Below, piece after piece: positions 35,405 through 44,608 of a stretch of 64,000 nucleotides of DNA (position 1 is the first letter of the stretch; every line of letters begins with the position of its first letter). The notes under the pieces were generated by a model. The model saw only the letters and a program-made list of their open reading frames with translations. It was not told the DNA's origin and did no database searches. The translations under genes were made by a program, and so were the position numbers. Source of the DNA: Brevundimonas sp. Root1279 (GTDB lineage Bacteria; Pseudomonadota; Alphaproteobacteria; Caulobacterales; Caulobacteraceae); assembly GCF_001425945.1 (NCBI RefSeq), contig NZ_LMEB01000004.1:172537-236536 (forward strand). The letters are read 5' to 3'.

Positions 35405-36235
35405 TCAGGCGGTCTCGACCGCCGTGTCGCCGCGCCCGCCCCATTCGGCCCAACTGCCGTCATAGAGCTGCGACGGCCGGCCCAGCACGGCCAGGCCGAG
35501 GCTGAGGATGGCGGCGGTGACGCCCGAGCCGCAGGTGGTGATTACGGGTCGGTCGAGGTCCAGGCCGGCTGCGCGGAAGGCGACTTCCAGTTCGGCCCCG
35601 CGCTTCATGGTCCCGTCGGCCTTCAGCACGCCGGGGAAGGGGAGGTTCAGCGCCCCCGGCATGTGGCCGGACCTCAGTCCCGCCCGCGGCTCGGCGGCGC
35701 GCCCGGCGAAACGGTCTGCCGCCCGCGCGTCCAGCACCTGCACACCCTCCGTCGCCGCCGCACGCACCGTCTCGACATTCGCCACGCCCTCCTCGTCCAG
35801 CCGGGCTTCGAAGGCGCCTGGCGCCGGTCCGGCCGCCTCGCCGCTCTCCACCGGCCGGCCCTCGGCCCGCCACTTCGGCAGGCCGCCGTCCAGCACATGG
35901 ACGCGTTGGGCCCCCATCACCGTCAGCATCCACCAGACGCGCGCCGCCGACCGGATCCCGACGGTGTCGTAGACGACGATCCGATCGTCGTTCGACAGCC
36001 CCAGCGCGCTCATCCGCGCCCCGAACGTCGTCGCATCCGGCAGCATGTGGGGGAGGGGGCTCGTCTGGTCCGAACTGGCCTCCAGATCAAAGAAGACCGC
36101 GCCGGGAATCCGCGCCGCCTCGAAGTCCGGGCGTCCATCGCGCCCGTCCAAATGCCAGCTGGCGTCGACGATCCTCAGATCAGGCGCGCCGATTCGGGCG
36201 GCAAGGTCTTCGGTGGAGATCAGGGCGTCGGTCAT
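35405..36235 (-). CDS. sseA: 3-mercaptopyruvate/thiosulfate sulfurtransferase
   Basis: The 276-residue protein has two rhodanese domains. The first (residues about 1-130) contains IVDASWHLDGRDGRPDFEAARIPGA and lacks the active Cys; the second ends with the active loop CGSGVTA, the form of 3-mercaptopyruvate sulfurtransferases rather than the CRKGVT form of thiosulfate rhodaneses. It transfers sulfur to thiol or cyanide acceptors in the cytosol. The ATG at 36235 fits homology. It is separated from the symporter stop by one base and lies 25 bases after the cfa stop on the same strand. Confidence 0.92.
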   Translation of the reverse strand: MTDALISTEDLAARIGAPDLRIVDASWHLDGRDGRPDFEAARIPGAVFFDLEASSDQTSPLPHMLPDATTFGARMSALGLSNDDRIVVYDTVGIRSAARVWWMLTVMGAQRVHVLDGGLPKWRAEGRPVESGEAAGPAPGAFEARLDEEGVANVETVRAAATEGVQVLDARAADRFAGRAAEPRAGLRSGHMPGALNLPFPGVLKADGTMKRGAELEVAFRAAGLDLDRPVITTCGSGVTAAILSLGLAVLGRPSQLYDGSWAEWGGRGDTAVETA

Positions 36236-36260
36236 GCCCCATCCTAGCATCGTCACGGCC

Positions 36261-37481
36261 TCAGGCGCGCGACAGGCCCAGTTGAACCACGTTGATGCGG
36301 CCGACCCGGAACCCGGCTTCACAATACGCGAGGTAGAACCGCCACAGCCGACGGAAGCGCTCGTCAAAGCCGCTCATACGCCGGATGTCGTCCCAGGCGC
36401 CCTGGAAGCGCTCGTCCCACTGCTTGAGAGTTTCGGCGTAGTCGAGACCGAAACGCTGCAGTTCGCCCCAGGCCAGCCCGGCCTCGGAAACAACCGGCTC
36501 CAGCGCCTTCTCCGACGGCAGCATGCCGCCGGGGAAGATGTATTTCTGGATGAAGTCCGTGCGCTTCGAGGCCCCGCGATAGACCTGATCGTCGATGGTG
36601 ATGATCTGCAGGCCGGCCCGTCCGCCGGGGACCAGAACCTCGTGGATCTTGGCGAAATAGGCCGGCCAATATTCCAGCCCCACAGCCTCGAACATCTCGA
36701 TCGAGGCGACCCGGTCGAACCGGCCTTTGACGTCGCGATAGTCGATCAACTGGATGCCCGCCCGTTCGGCCAGGCCGGCGTTGAACAGCCGCTGGCGGGC
36801 GAAGTCGTACTGCTCGCGCGAGATGGTGATGCCGGTGACCTTGGCGCCGATCTCCTTGGCGGCGAACTCTGCGAATCCACCCCAGCCGCACCCGATTTCC
36901 AGCACCGATTGGCCCGACTGCAGGTCCATGGTGCGGGCCAGGGCGGCGTATTTCTCGCGCTGCGCCGCCTCTAACGCCATGCCGGCCTGGCTGAACCGTG
37001 CCGAGGAATAGGTCATCGAGGGGTCGAGCCAGGCGGAGTAGAAGGCGTTGCCCAGGTCATAGTGGGCGTGGATGTTCTTCTTCGAACCCTCGCGGCTGTT
37101 CCGGTTCAAGCGGTGCTGCATCCAGTGCACCGCCTTCATCACCGGATTGCCTTCGACCAGACGCCGGATGTGGCCATGGTTGCTGACCAGCACCTCCAAC
37201 AGGGCGGCCAGATGGGGCGTCTCCCATTCGCCGGCCATATAGCCCTCGGCGAAACCGATATCGCCCGAGGCCAGGACACGTCGGGCGAAGCGATAGTCCT
37301 TGATGTCGAGGATGGCCGACAGGCCGGGCTCGCGGCCCTCGAGGTGATGGGCCTCGCCGTTGGGCAGCAGCACCGTGAGGCGCCCGACCGTCCAGTTCAT
37401 GGCCAGAAGTCGCAACAGCAAGCCGAACCCGCGATGGGCGCGGGGTGTTGCCGCGTGGCGCTCGGCTGTGACCGACGTCAT
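36261..37481 (-). CDS. cfa: Cyclopropane-fatty-acyl-phospholipid synthase
   Basis: Cfa adds a methylene group from S-adenosylmethionine to unsaturated acyl chains in the membrane, usually entering stationary phase. The 406-residue protein has an N-terminal lipid-binding part (WTVGRLTVLLPNGE, GDIGFAEGYMAGEWETPHL) and a C-terminal methyltransferase fold with VLEIGCGWGGFAEFAA, SIEMFEAVGLEYW and the conserved FIQKYIFPGGMLPS. The active Cys expected in the family is in YLAYCEAGFR. ATG 37481 is chosen since the frame upstream is not conserved. Confidence 0.93.
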   Translation of the reverse strand: MTSVTAERHAATPRAHRGFGLLLRLLAMNWTVGRLTVLLPNGEAHHLEGREPGLSAILDIKDYRFARRVLASGDIGFAEGYMAGEWETPHLAALLEVLVSNHGHIRRLVEGNPVMKAVHWMQHRLNRNSREGSKKNIHAHYDLGNAFYSAWLDPSMTYSSARFSQAGMALEAAQREKYAALARTMDLQSGQSVLEIGCGWGGFAEFAAKEIGAKVTGITISREQYDFARQRLFNAGLAERAGIQLIDYRDVKGRFDRVASIEMFEAVGLEYWPAYFAKIHEVLVPGGRAGLQIITIDDQVYRGASKRTDFIQKYIFPGGMLPSEKALEPVVSEAGLAWGELQRFGLDYAETLKQWDERFQGAWDDIRRMSGFDERFRRLWRFYLAYCEAGFRVGRINVVQLGLSRA

Positions 37482-37680
37482 GGTGAAGATGTTGGGTAGA
37501 GCGGGGCCGGGCGTCAATCCCCGGTGAAGGTTCGGCGAACGGTATTCGCCTCGCCCGGCGGCGGTGGCCATGGGCCGAAACGGCGTGGTAGCTTGCACTC
37601 CACCGAGTCCGGCGCCACCTGATCGCCGCAGAAGTGCGGCATTGGCCGCGCGCCCCAGCCGCAATTCCGGGAATCACGCC

Positions 37681-38544
37681 GTGTCCAAGCCGAACGCCAT
37701 CATCGACATCAAGGACGGCCTGAAGCGCCCCGTCAGCATCGGCGGCGGCCAGCGCATCGTCTTCATCGCCGGCCCGTGCCAGCTGGAAAGCCGCGAGCAC
37801 GCGCTGGAAATGGCCCACGCGCTCAAGGAGATCGGCGAGCGCCTGAACGTCGGCATCATCTACAAGACCAGCTTCGACAAGGCGAACCGGACCTCGGCCA
37901 GCGCCGCCCGCGGCTTCGGCCTCGAGGGTTCGCTGCCGATCTTCGCCGAGATTCGCGAGAGCGTCGGCCTGCCGGTGCTGACGGACGTCCATACTGAGGA
38001 GCAGTGCGCCATCGCCGCCCAGGTCGTGGACGTGCTGCAGATCCCGGCCTTCTTGAGCCGCCAGACCGACCTGCTGCTGGCCGCCGCCGCCACCGGCAAG
38101 GCGATCAACATCAAGAAGGGCCAGTTCCTGGCTCCTTGGGACATGAAGAACGTCATCGCCAAGGTCGTGGGCGCCGGCAATCCCAACGTCATGGCCTGCG
38201 AGCGCGGCGCCAGCTTCGGCTACAACGCCCTGGTCAGCGACATGCGGGCCCTGCCGGTGCTGCGCGACATCGGCTGCCCGGTCGTGTTCGACGCCACCCA
38301 TAGTGTTCAACAGCCGGGCGGGCAGGGCACCTCCTCGGGCGGCCAGCGCGAGTTCGTGCCGGTCCTGGCCCGCGCGGCTGTGGCCGTGGGCGTCGACGCC
38401 GTCTTCATGGAGACCCACCAGGATCCGGATCACGCCCCGTCGGACGGCCCGAACATGGTGCCGCTCGATCAGTTCGAGGCCCTGGCCGCCGACCTCATCG
38501 CCTATGACGACCTGTCGAAGGCGCGGATGGCGAAGGCCGCCTGA
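37681..38544 (+). CDS. kdsA: 3-deoxy-8-phosphooctulonate (KDO8P) synthase, metal-dependent type
   Basis: KdsA condenses phosphoenolpyruvate with arabinose 5-phosphate for the KDO of lipopolysaccharide. The 287-residue enzyme has [61 protein letters not shown] and [15 protein letters not shown]. Cys33 in AGPC stands where metal-independent enzymes such as the E. coli one have Asn (GGMN), so this is the metal-dependent class. The GTG at 37681 fits homology. A 199-base gap to the divergent cfa gene includes an inverted repeat GGCGAA-CGGTA-TTCGCC at 37534-37550. It leads the KDO/heptose gene group. Confidence 0.95.
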   Translation: MSKPNAIIDIKDGLKRPVSIGGGQRIVFIAGPCQLESREHALEMAHALKEIGERLNVGIIYKTSFDKANRTSASAARGFGLEGSLPIFAEIRESVGLPVLTDVHTEEQCAIAAQVVDVLQIPAFLSRQTDLLLAAAATGKAINIKKGQFLAPWDMKNVIAKVVGAGNPNVMACERGASFGYNALVSDMRALPVLRDIGCPVVFDATHSVQQPGGQGTSSGGQREFVPVLARAAVAVGVDAVFMETHQDPDHAPSDGPNMVPLDQFEALAADLIAYDDLSKARMAKAA

Positions 38545-38562
38545 ATCCTCTAGTTCGGTTGC

Positions 38563-40014
38563 ATGGCTGAACGGACGCTCGATCTCGGACAACTGCAGGC
38601 TCTGCTGGAGCGCGTGCGCGGACTGAAGGTCGCCTGCGTCGGCGACCTGATGCTCGACCGCTACGTCTATGGCGAGGTCAGCCGCATCTCGCCCGAAGCG
38701 CCGATTCCCGTGCTGCGCACCCGTCGACGCACCGCCATGCCCGGCGGCGTCGGCAATGTTGCGCGCAACGTGGCGGCCTTGGGCGGCATGGCCCGCCTGG
38801 GCGCCCTGGCCGGACAGGACGCGGCCGGCGACGAGCTCGCCGCGCTGATCGCCGCCGAACCCGGCGTCGAGGACGCCGTCGAGCGCCGGGCCGGCGTCAA
38901 CACCATCGTCAAGACCCGCTTCGTGGCCGCCGGCCAGCAGCTGTTGCGCCAGGACGAGGAGGAGGCCTCGCTCCTCGCGACGGAAACCGACGCCTTTACC
39001 GGCGCTTCGGTCTATCTGCTCTCGGACTACGCCAAGGGTGTGGTGAGCGATCTGGTCATCGCCCAGGCCCTCAATACCGCAGCCACGTCAGGCGCGCCGG
39101 TGATTGTAGATCCCAAGGGCCGCGACTTCGCCCGCTACGGCGCCGTCGATCTGATCAAGCCGAACGCCAGCGAACTGGCCGGCGCCACGGGACTGCCGGT
39201 CGACACCGACGCCGAGGTCGAGATCGCCCTTAAGGCCCTGCTCGACGCCACCACGGCCAAGGCCATCGTCGTCACCCGCGCCGGGAAGGGCATGAGCCTC
39301 ATGCGCCGCGGCGGCTCGGCGAAGCATTTCCCCGGCCGGGCCCGAGAGGTCTTCGACGTCTCCGGCGCCGGCGACACCGGTCTGGCGGCGCTTGGCCTGG
39401 CGCTCGGGGCCGGCGCGTCGCTGGAGACGGCGGTCGAGTTCGCCATCCTCGCCTCGGGCGTGGTGGTCGGAAAGGCGGGTACAGCCGTGGTCAGCCCAGC
39501 GGAGCTGATCGACGCCGAGATGAGCCAGCACGCCGCAGGGGCCCACGCCAAGGTCATGCCGCTGGACGAACTGGCCCACGTGGTCGAGGGCTGGAAGCAT
39601 CAGGGCCTCAAGGTCGGCTTCACCAACGGCTGTTTCGACATCCTGCACCGCGGCCACGTGGCCTATCTGGCCCAGGCGCGCAGCTGGTGCGACCGGCTGG
39701 TGGTGGCGCTGAACACGGACTCCTCGGTGCGCCGCCTGAAGGGCGAAGGCCGCCCGATCAATGATCTGGACAGCCGCGCTGTCGTCATCGGCGGCCTCGT
39801 CAGTGTCGATCGCGTCACCAGCTTCGACGAACCGACCCCGCTGTCCTTGATCAAGCGCCTGCGGCCCGACGTGCTGATCAAGGGCGCCGATTATACCCGC
39901 GAGGGCGTCGTCGGCGGCGATCTGGTAGAGAGCTGGGGCGGCGAGGTGAAGCTGGCGACCTTTGAGGACGGCTTCTCCACCACCCGCACCATCGAGAAGA
40001 TGAAGGACAGTTGA
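38563..40014 (+). CDS. hldE: Bifunctional heptose 7-phosphate kinase / heptose 1-phosphate adenylyltransferase
   Basis: HldE makes ADP-D-glycero-beta-D-manno-heptose for the inner core of lipopolysaccharide. The 483-residue protein has a PfkB-type kinase (residues 1-320) with ISPEAPIPVLRT, GGVGNVARNVAALGG and DVSGAGDTGLAAL, and a nucleotidyltransferase domain (345-483) with GFTNGCFDILHRGHVAYL and the AALNTDSSVRRLKG-type loop (here VALNTDSS). It lies 18 bases after kdsA and its stop overlaps the hldD ATG (TGATG). Confidence 0.95.
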   Translation: MAERTLDLGQLQALLERVRGLKVACVGDLMLDRYVYGEVSRISPEAPIPVLRTRRRTAMPGGVGNVARNVAALGGMARLGALAGQDAAGDELAALIAAEPGVEDAVERRAGVNTIVKTRFVAAGQQLLRQDEEEASLLATETDAFTGASVYLLSDYAKGVVSDLVIAQALNTAATSGAPVIVDPKGRDFARYGAVDLIKPNASELAGATGLPVDTDAEVEIALKALLDATTAKAIVVTRAGKGMSLMRRGGSAKHFPGRAREVFDVSGAGDTGLAALGLALGAGASLETAVEFAILASGVVVGKAGTAVVSPAELIDAEMSQHAAGAHAKVMPLDELAHVVEGWKHQGLKVGFTNGCFDILHRGHVAYLAQARSWCDRLVVALNTDSSVRRLKGEGRPINDLDSRAVVIGGLVSVDRVTSFDEPTPLSLIKRLRPDVLIKGADYTREGVVGGDLVESWGGEVKLATFEDGFSTTRTIEKMKDS

Positions 40015-41015
40015 TGGCTCGCCGCATGATCGTGGTCACCGGCGGCGCCGGCTTCATCGGCTCCAACATCGTCGCCCGCCTGTGCGCAGAGGGGCGGCGC
40101 GACGTCGTCGTATGCGACCGCATGGAGTCGGCCGCGCTCGGTAAGTGGAAGAACCTCGCCAAGCACCCGATCGCCGACTTCTGGCAGCCGGAGGAGCTGT
40201 TCGAACAGCTCGAACGTCACGCCGATCGGGTCGAGGCCATCATCCACATGGGCGCCATTTCCTCGACGACAGAGGCCGACGCCGACCTGATCATGCGCAC
40301 CAATTTCAGCCTGTCGCGCGACCTGTGGGACTGGTGCGTGCTGCGCGACGCGCGGCTGATCTACGCCTCATCGGCGGCCACCTATGGCGACGGGCTTGAG
40401 GGGTTCGAGGACGACGACAGCCTGGGCGGTCTGACGGCCCTGCGCCCGCTGAACGCCTACGGTTACTCGAAATACCTGTTCGACCAATACGCCGCCAAAC
40501 AGGCTGAAGAAGGCCAGGCGCCGAGCCAGTGGGCGGGCCTGAAGTTCTTCAACGTCTACGGGCCGAACGAGTACCACAAGGGCGGTATGAAGTCGGTCGT
40601 GGCCCAGATCTGGCCCAAGGTCGCGGCCGGCGAGCCGGTCACCCTGTTCCGCTCGCATAACCCGAATTACGCCGACGGCGGCCAACTGCGCGACTTTGTC
40701 TTTGTGGACGACGTGGTCGACATCATCAACTGGCTGCTCGAGACGCCTGACGTGTCCGGCGTGTTCAACGCCGGTTCGGGTCAGGCGCGCTCCTTCCTCG
40801 ATCTGGCCCACGCCACTTTCGCCGCCGCCGGCAAGGAGCCCAGGGTCGAATACGTCGACACCCCGGAGAGCATCCGCGACAAGTACCAGTACTTCACCGA
40901 GGCCCGCATGGAGCGGATCCGCGCCGCCGGCTTCGGCGGGCAGTCGACGCCGCTCGAAGAAGGCGTGCGTCGCTACGTGCAGAACTTCCTTTCCGGCGCG
41001 GATCCCTATCGATGA
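40014..41015 (+). CDS. hldD: ADP-L-glycero-D-manno-heptose 6-epimerase
   Basis: HldD epimerises the ADP-heptose from HldE to the L-glycero form that is added to lipopolysaccharide. The 333-residue protein is a short-chain epimerase with GGAGFIGSNIVARL for NADP, the catalytic Ser in YASSAATYG and the YxxxK pair in YGYSKYLFD, and FFNVYGPNEYHKGGMKSV for substrate. The ATG at 40014 in the TGATG overlap is preferred over the TTG at 40011. Its end overlaps the DUF3089 gene by ATGA. Confidence 0.95.
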   Translation: MARRMIVVTGGAGFIGSNIVARLCAEGRRDVVVCDRMESAALGKWKNLAKHPIADFWQPEELFEQLERHADRVEAIIHMGAISSTTEADADLIMRTNFSLSRDLWDWCVLRDARLIYASSAATYGDGLEGFEDDDSLGGLTALRPLNAYGYSKYLFDQYAAKQAEEGQAPSQWAGLKFFNVYGPNEYHKGGMKSVVAQIWPKVAAGEPVTLFRSHNPNYADGGQLRDFVFVDDVVDIINWLLETPDVSGVFNAGSGQARSFLDLAHATFAAAGKEPRVEYVDTPESIRDKYQYFTEARMERIRAAGFGGQSTPLEEGVRRYVQNFLSGADPYR

Positions 41016-42118
41016 AGCGGCCGCAGCTGAGCGCACGGCAGTGGGCCGGCTGGATCGGCGTCTTCCTGGTCTTCGTCCTGACCGTGGCCCTGGCCATCTG
41101 GCGTGGCGACATCCTCAAGGCCGGCCTCGACCCGCAGGTCCCGTTCCAGACCTATACGCCGCCGCCTGCGCCGGACTACGCCCGCCCCGAAGCCTGGGCG
41201 ATGAGCGAAACGCGCATCACGGATTCCGGCCCGGCGGCGGTCTTCTTCGTGCACTCCACGACCTATGACGGCGGACGCCACTGGAACGGCCCGATCGGCG
41301 ATCGCCGCGCGGACGCCTGGCTGCGCCGCGTTGTTCTGCCGAACTACGCCGGTCCCTTCGCGCGGGTCGGCGCGATCAGCGCCCCGCGCTACCGCCAGGG
41401 GAGCCTCTACACCCGTCTGACCCTGCGCGAGGACGCCCGCGAGGCCCGCGCCTTCGCCTGGGGCGATGTCGAGACGGCGTTCGACGTCTGGCTGGCCCGT
41501 CATCCAGACGGCCCGATCGTACTGGCAGGAGTCGAGCAGGGCGGCGATCTGGTCGAACGGTTGGTGCGGGAGCGGATTGCGCCTGACGCCGATCTGCGCC
41601 GCCGTTTGGTCTCCGCCTATCTGATGGACGTCATCGCCCCCGCCAACGGCCTGTCGCCCCAGGTCCCGGCCTGCACCCAGCGCGATCAGACCGGTTGTGT
41701 GGTGGGCTGGTCGCCTGTGAGCGAGAGCAATGACGGCGCGGCCCGACGACGGCTGCGGCGCGCCCTGGTGTGGGACGAACGCGGCCGACTGGTCGAACTC
41801 GGGGACCGCCAGCCCGTATGCGTGAACCCCGTCACCGGCAGCACCTCGACCGAGCCGGTGGACGCCCGTCACAGCCGCGGCGCGACCAATGCGACCGGGC
41901 TTGAGTGGGGCGCGCGCCCGGCGCTGCTCGCACGCGAAATCGCGACCCGGTGCCGGGAGGGCCTGCTTCGGCACACCAACCCCAAACAGGAATCCTTCCG
42001 CGCATCTGGCAGCTGGGCGGAGCGAAGAAAATCCCGGCCATACAATCTGTTCTATGGCGATATTGAAGCAGATGTGGAAGCGCGGCTGAGCGCCTGGAAG
42101 GCGGCCAACCCGAGCTAG
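41012..42118 (+). CDS. DUF3089 alpha/beta-hydrolase-fold protein, nucleophile Ser replaced
   Basis: The 368-residue protein has one N-terminal membrane span (about residues 11-30) and a DUF3089 domain: VFFVHSTTYDGGRHWNGP, NYAGPFARVGAISAPRYRQGSLY, AFDVWLARHPDGPIVLAG and the second half with CVVGWSPVSE, VCVNPVTGSTS. Family members have the nucleophile elbow GHSQG; here it is GVEQG (residues 173-177), so Glu175 is where the Ser should be and Val where the His. It is likely inactive as a serine hydrolase or uses another chemistry. Coupled to hldD by ATGA, it probably faces the periplasm and may serve the envelope. Confidence 0.85.
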   Translation: MKRPQLSARQWAGWIGVFLVFVLTVALAIWRGDILKAGLDPQVPFQTYTPPPAPDYARPEAWAMSETRITDSGPAAVFFVHSTTYDGGRHWNGPIGDRRADAWLRRVVLPNYAGPFARVGAISAPRYRQGSLYTRLTLREDAREARAFAWGDVETAFDVWLARHPDGPIVLAGVEQGGDLVERLVRERIAPDADLRRRLVSAYLMDVIAPANGLSPQVPACTQRDQTGCVVGWSPVSESNDGAARRRLRRALVWDERGRLVELGDRQPVCVNPVTGSTSTEPVDARHSRGATNATGLEWGARPALLAREIATRCREGLLRHTNPKQESFRASGSWAERRKSRPYNLFYGDIEADVEARLSAWKAANPS

Positions 42119-44202
42119 TCGATGCCGGGGCGATCGTTACGCCAGTCGAACAAGGCCTCAAGCACCTTCACCGCTTCGCCACGCGGGCTGGTCAGGTCGG
42201 GATCGCGACCCAACACCAGGCGCGCGTCGTCCGCCGCCGCCAGCATCAGTCCCTTGTGCCGGATCGGGTCGGCGAAACGATAGGCCGGGAAACCGCTCTG
42301 CTTCAGCCCCAGCGGATCGCCGCCGCCGCGCAGGCGGAAATCCTCTTCGGCGATTTCGAAGCCGTCCTCGGTGCGCCGCAGGGTCTCCAGCCGCGTCTTG
42401 GCCGTCTCTCCGAGCCCGTCGTCGCCGCCGCCGTAGAGCAGCAGGCAAGTCGAAGCCTTGGCCCCGCGCCCCACTCGGCCGCGCAGCTGGTGCAGCTGGG
42501 CCAGGCCGAAGCGGTCGGCGTGTTCGATGACCATGATCGAGGCGTTGGGCACGTCGACGCCGACCTCGACCACCGTCGTCGCCACCAGGACTTGGGTCCG
42601 CCCGTCCGCGAAATCCGCCATCACCGCCTCGCGCTCGGCGCCGGGCATCTGGCCATGCGCCAGGCCGACTTCGATCTGCAGCAGGCGGCGCAGGTCCGCC
42701 GCCCGGGCCTCGGCCGCCGCCAGATCGATCGCCTCGCTCTCGGCCACCAGCGGGCAGATCCAGTAGGCTTGCGCCCCGCAATCCACCGCCGACTTCAGCC
42801 GCTTGGCGACTTCGCCGATACGCGCCAGCGGCAGAACAGCCGTCGTCACCGGCGTCCGGCCCGGCGGCTTCTCGGTCAGCCGGGACACTTCCAGCTCGCC
42901 GTACTGGGTCAGCTCCAGCGTACGAGGGATCGGCGTCGCCGACATGGTCAGCAGGTGCACGCCGCCGGTGCGCGGATCGCCCTTGGCCTGCAGCCTCTGG
43001 CGCTCATTGACGCCGAACCGATGCTGCTCGTCGATCACCGCCAGAGCCAGCTTGTCGAAGCGGACAGCGTCCTGGAACAGGGCGTGCGTGCCGATCGCCA
43101 CCTGGGCCTCGCCCGAGGCCAGGGCCGCCAGCCGCGCGCGACGCTCCGCCGGCGTGTCCCGTCCGGTCAGAAGCACGGTCGTCACGCCGGCCGCCTCCAG
43201 CAAGGGCGTCAGCCGCTGCCAGTGCTGGCGCGCCAGGATCTCGGTCGGCGCCATCAGGGCGCCCTGGAAGCCGGAAGCCGCCGCGTCGGCCAGCGCCATC
43301 GCGGCCACCGCCGTCTTGCCGGAGCCGACGTCACCTTGGAGCAGCCGGCCCATTTGCTCGCCCGAAGACAGGTCGCGGCGAATCTCGGCGATGGCCTGGG
43401 CCTGGGCGCCGGTCAGGGCGAAGGGCAGGGCGCCCAGCAGCCGCTCCGCCGTCTCGCCGGCATGGATCACCGGCGCCGGCGTGATCTGCCGCGCCCGACG
43501 ACGGCGGGCGAGGGCCAACTGGTGAGCCAGCAGCTCATCGAAGGCCAGCCGCTGCCGGGCGGGCGCGTCCGGCTCCAGGTCGCGCTCGCCCTCGGGCGCA
43601 TGCAGGGCCTCCAGCGCCTCGCGCCAGCCGACCCAGCCCTGCTTCGCCTTCCAGGCCGGATCCTGCCACTCCGGCAGTTCAGGCGCGGAGGGCAGGGCGG
43701 CGCGCACCAGCTTGCGCATCACCCGTGAAGTCAGGCCCTGGGTCTGCGGATACACCGGCTCGACCGCGGCGACCTCATCCGCCTCCTCGGGCTTGAACAC
43801 GTCCGGGTGGACGATCTGCACCTCGTTGTTGAAGCGCTCGACCTTGCCGGAGACCAGTCTCGTCTGCCCCTTGGGCAGCAGCCGGTCGATGTGCTGGCCC
43901 GAACCTCCAAACCAGATCAGGTGCACGAAGCCGGTGGGATCGGTGGCCCTCACCTTGATCGGCACGCCGGGTCGGTTGGGGACGATCAGGCGATCGATCA
44001 CCACCTCAAAGATCCCGACCTGGCCCTCGACCGCATCGGCCGCCGTCATCGGTCGTCGCACCACCACGCCCGACGGCGACAGGAACAGCAGGTCGCGCAC
44101 CAGCGGCCCGGCCAGCTTCTGGACGAGCGGCAGCACCTTGGGCCCGACGCCCTTCAGCCCCGAGACCTCGGCGAACAGCGGAAAGAGAATCTGCGGCCGC
44201 AT
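42115..44202 (-). CDS. recG: ATP-dependent DNA helicase RecG
   Basis: RecG remodels stalled replication forks and Holliday junctions. The 695-residue protein has the N-terminal wedge/OB domain (GLKGVGPKVLPLVQKLAG, FVHLIWFGGSGQHIDRLLPKG), Walker A GDVGSGKTAVAAM, the DEQH box AVIDEQHRFG, SATPIPRTLELTQYG, and the C-terminal motifs VATTVVEVGVDVPNASIMVIEHADRFGLAQLHQLRGRVGR and SGFPAYRFAD. ATG 44202 starts the conserved sequence; 20 more codons are open upstream. It is divergent from sdhE and shares CTAG with the DUF3089 stop. Confidence 0.96.
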   Translation of the reverse strand: MRPQILFPLFAEVSGLKGVGPKVLPLVQKLAGPLVRDLLFLSPSGVVVRRPMTAADAVEGQVGIFEVVIDRLIVPNRPGVPIKVRATDPTGFVHLIWFGGSGQHIDRLLPKGQTRLVSGKVERFNNEVQIVHPDVFKPEEADEVAAVEPVYPQTQGLTSRVMRKLVRAALPSAPELPEWQDPAWKAKQGWVGWREALEALHAPEGERDLEPDAPARQRLAFDELLAHQLALARRRRARQITPAPVIHAGETAERLLGALPFALTGAQAQAIAEIRRDLSSGEQMGRLLQGDVGSGKTAVAAMALADAAASGFQGALMAPTEILARQHWQRLTPLLEAAGVTTVLLTGRDTPAERRARLAALASGEAQVAIGTHALFQDAVRFDKLALAVIDEQHRFGVNERQRLQAKGDPRTGGVHLLTMSATPIPRTLELTQYGELEVSRLTEKPPGRTPVTTAVLPLARIGEVAKRLKSAVDCGAQAYWICPLVAESEAIDLAAAEARAADLRRLLQIEVGLAHGQMPGAEREAVMADFADGRTQVLVATTVVEVGVDVPNASIMVIEHADRFGLAQLHQLRGRVGRGAKASTCLLLYGGGDDGLGETAKTRLETLRRTEDGFEIAEEDFRLRGGGDPLGLKQSGFPAYRFADPIRHKGLMLAAADDARLVLGRDPDLTSPRGEAVKVLEALFDWRNDRPGID

Positions 44203-44287
44203 GGACGCACAGCATAGCTGGCGGAAACGGATAGGGAACGCTATCTGAGCGCCGCTGTTCAAACTGACCGACCGGGCAAGGAACCTT

Positions 44288-44608
44288 GTGGCCGATATCG
44301 ACGCACGCCTGAACGAAACCGCCGACCGCGAACGGCTGGGCCGGATCGTCTTCCGCGCCTGGCGCCGTGGCTTCCGCGAGGCCGACCTCGTGCTCGGCCC
44401 GTTCGCCGAACAGGTCGGCCCGTCCCTGTCGGATCAGGAACTCAGTGATTTGGAGGCGCTGTTGGCGCAGGACGACGACCATCAGATCTACGCCTGGATC
44501 ATCGGCACGACGGAGACCCCCGCCACGCACGAAACGCCGGTGATGGCCAAGATCCGCGCCTTCATGGCCGAGCACGTCGCCGCCGTCGTCGCCGATGGGG
44601 CCGGCTGA
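44288..44608 (+). CDS. sdhE: FAD assembly factor SdhE
   Basis: SdhE promotes covalent attachment of FAD to succinate dehydrogenase subunit A. The 106-residue product has the signature RGFREADLVLGPFAEQ (usual RGxxE motif), LSDQELSDLEALLAQDDDHQIYAWIIG and a C-terminal helix longer than in E. coli. The start is GTG 44288, preceded by AAGGA. Its TGA overlaps the mfd ATG, as in related alphaproteobacteria where the recG-sdhE-mfd block is common. Confidence 0.9.
   Translation: MADIDARLNETADRERLGRIVFRAWRRGFREADLVLGPFAEQVGPSLSDQELSDLEALLAQDDDHQIYAWIIGTTETPATHETPVMAKIRAFMAEHVAAVVADGAG

Noticed and set aside
34011-35465. 484-codon plus-strand frame overlapping the symporter gene
   Set aside because: It is the second frame of the DAACS gene, extremely rich in Arg, and has no membrane segments.
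37534-37550. GGCGAA-CGGTA-TTCGCC as an SOS or specific regulator box before kdsA
   Set aside because: It does not fit the alphaproteobacterial LexA pattern GTTC-N7-GTTC and no known regulator motif fits; it is only noted as a repeat in the kdsA entry.
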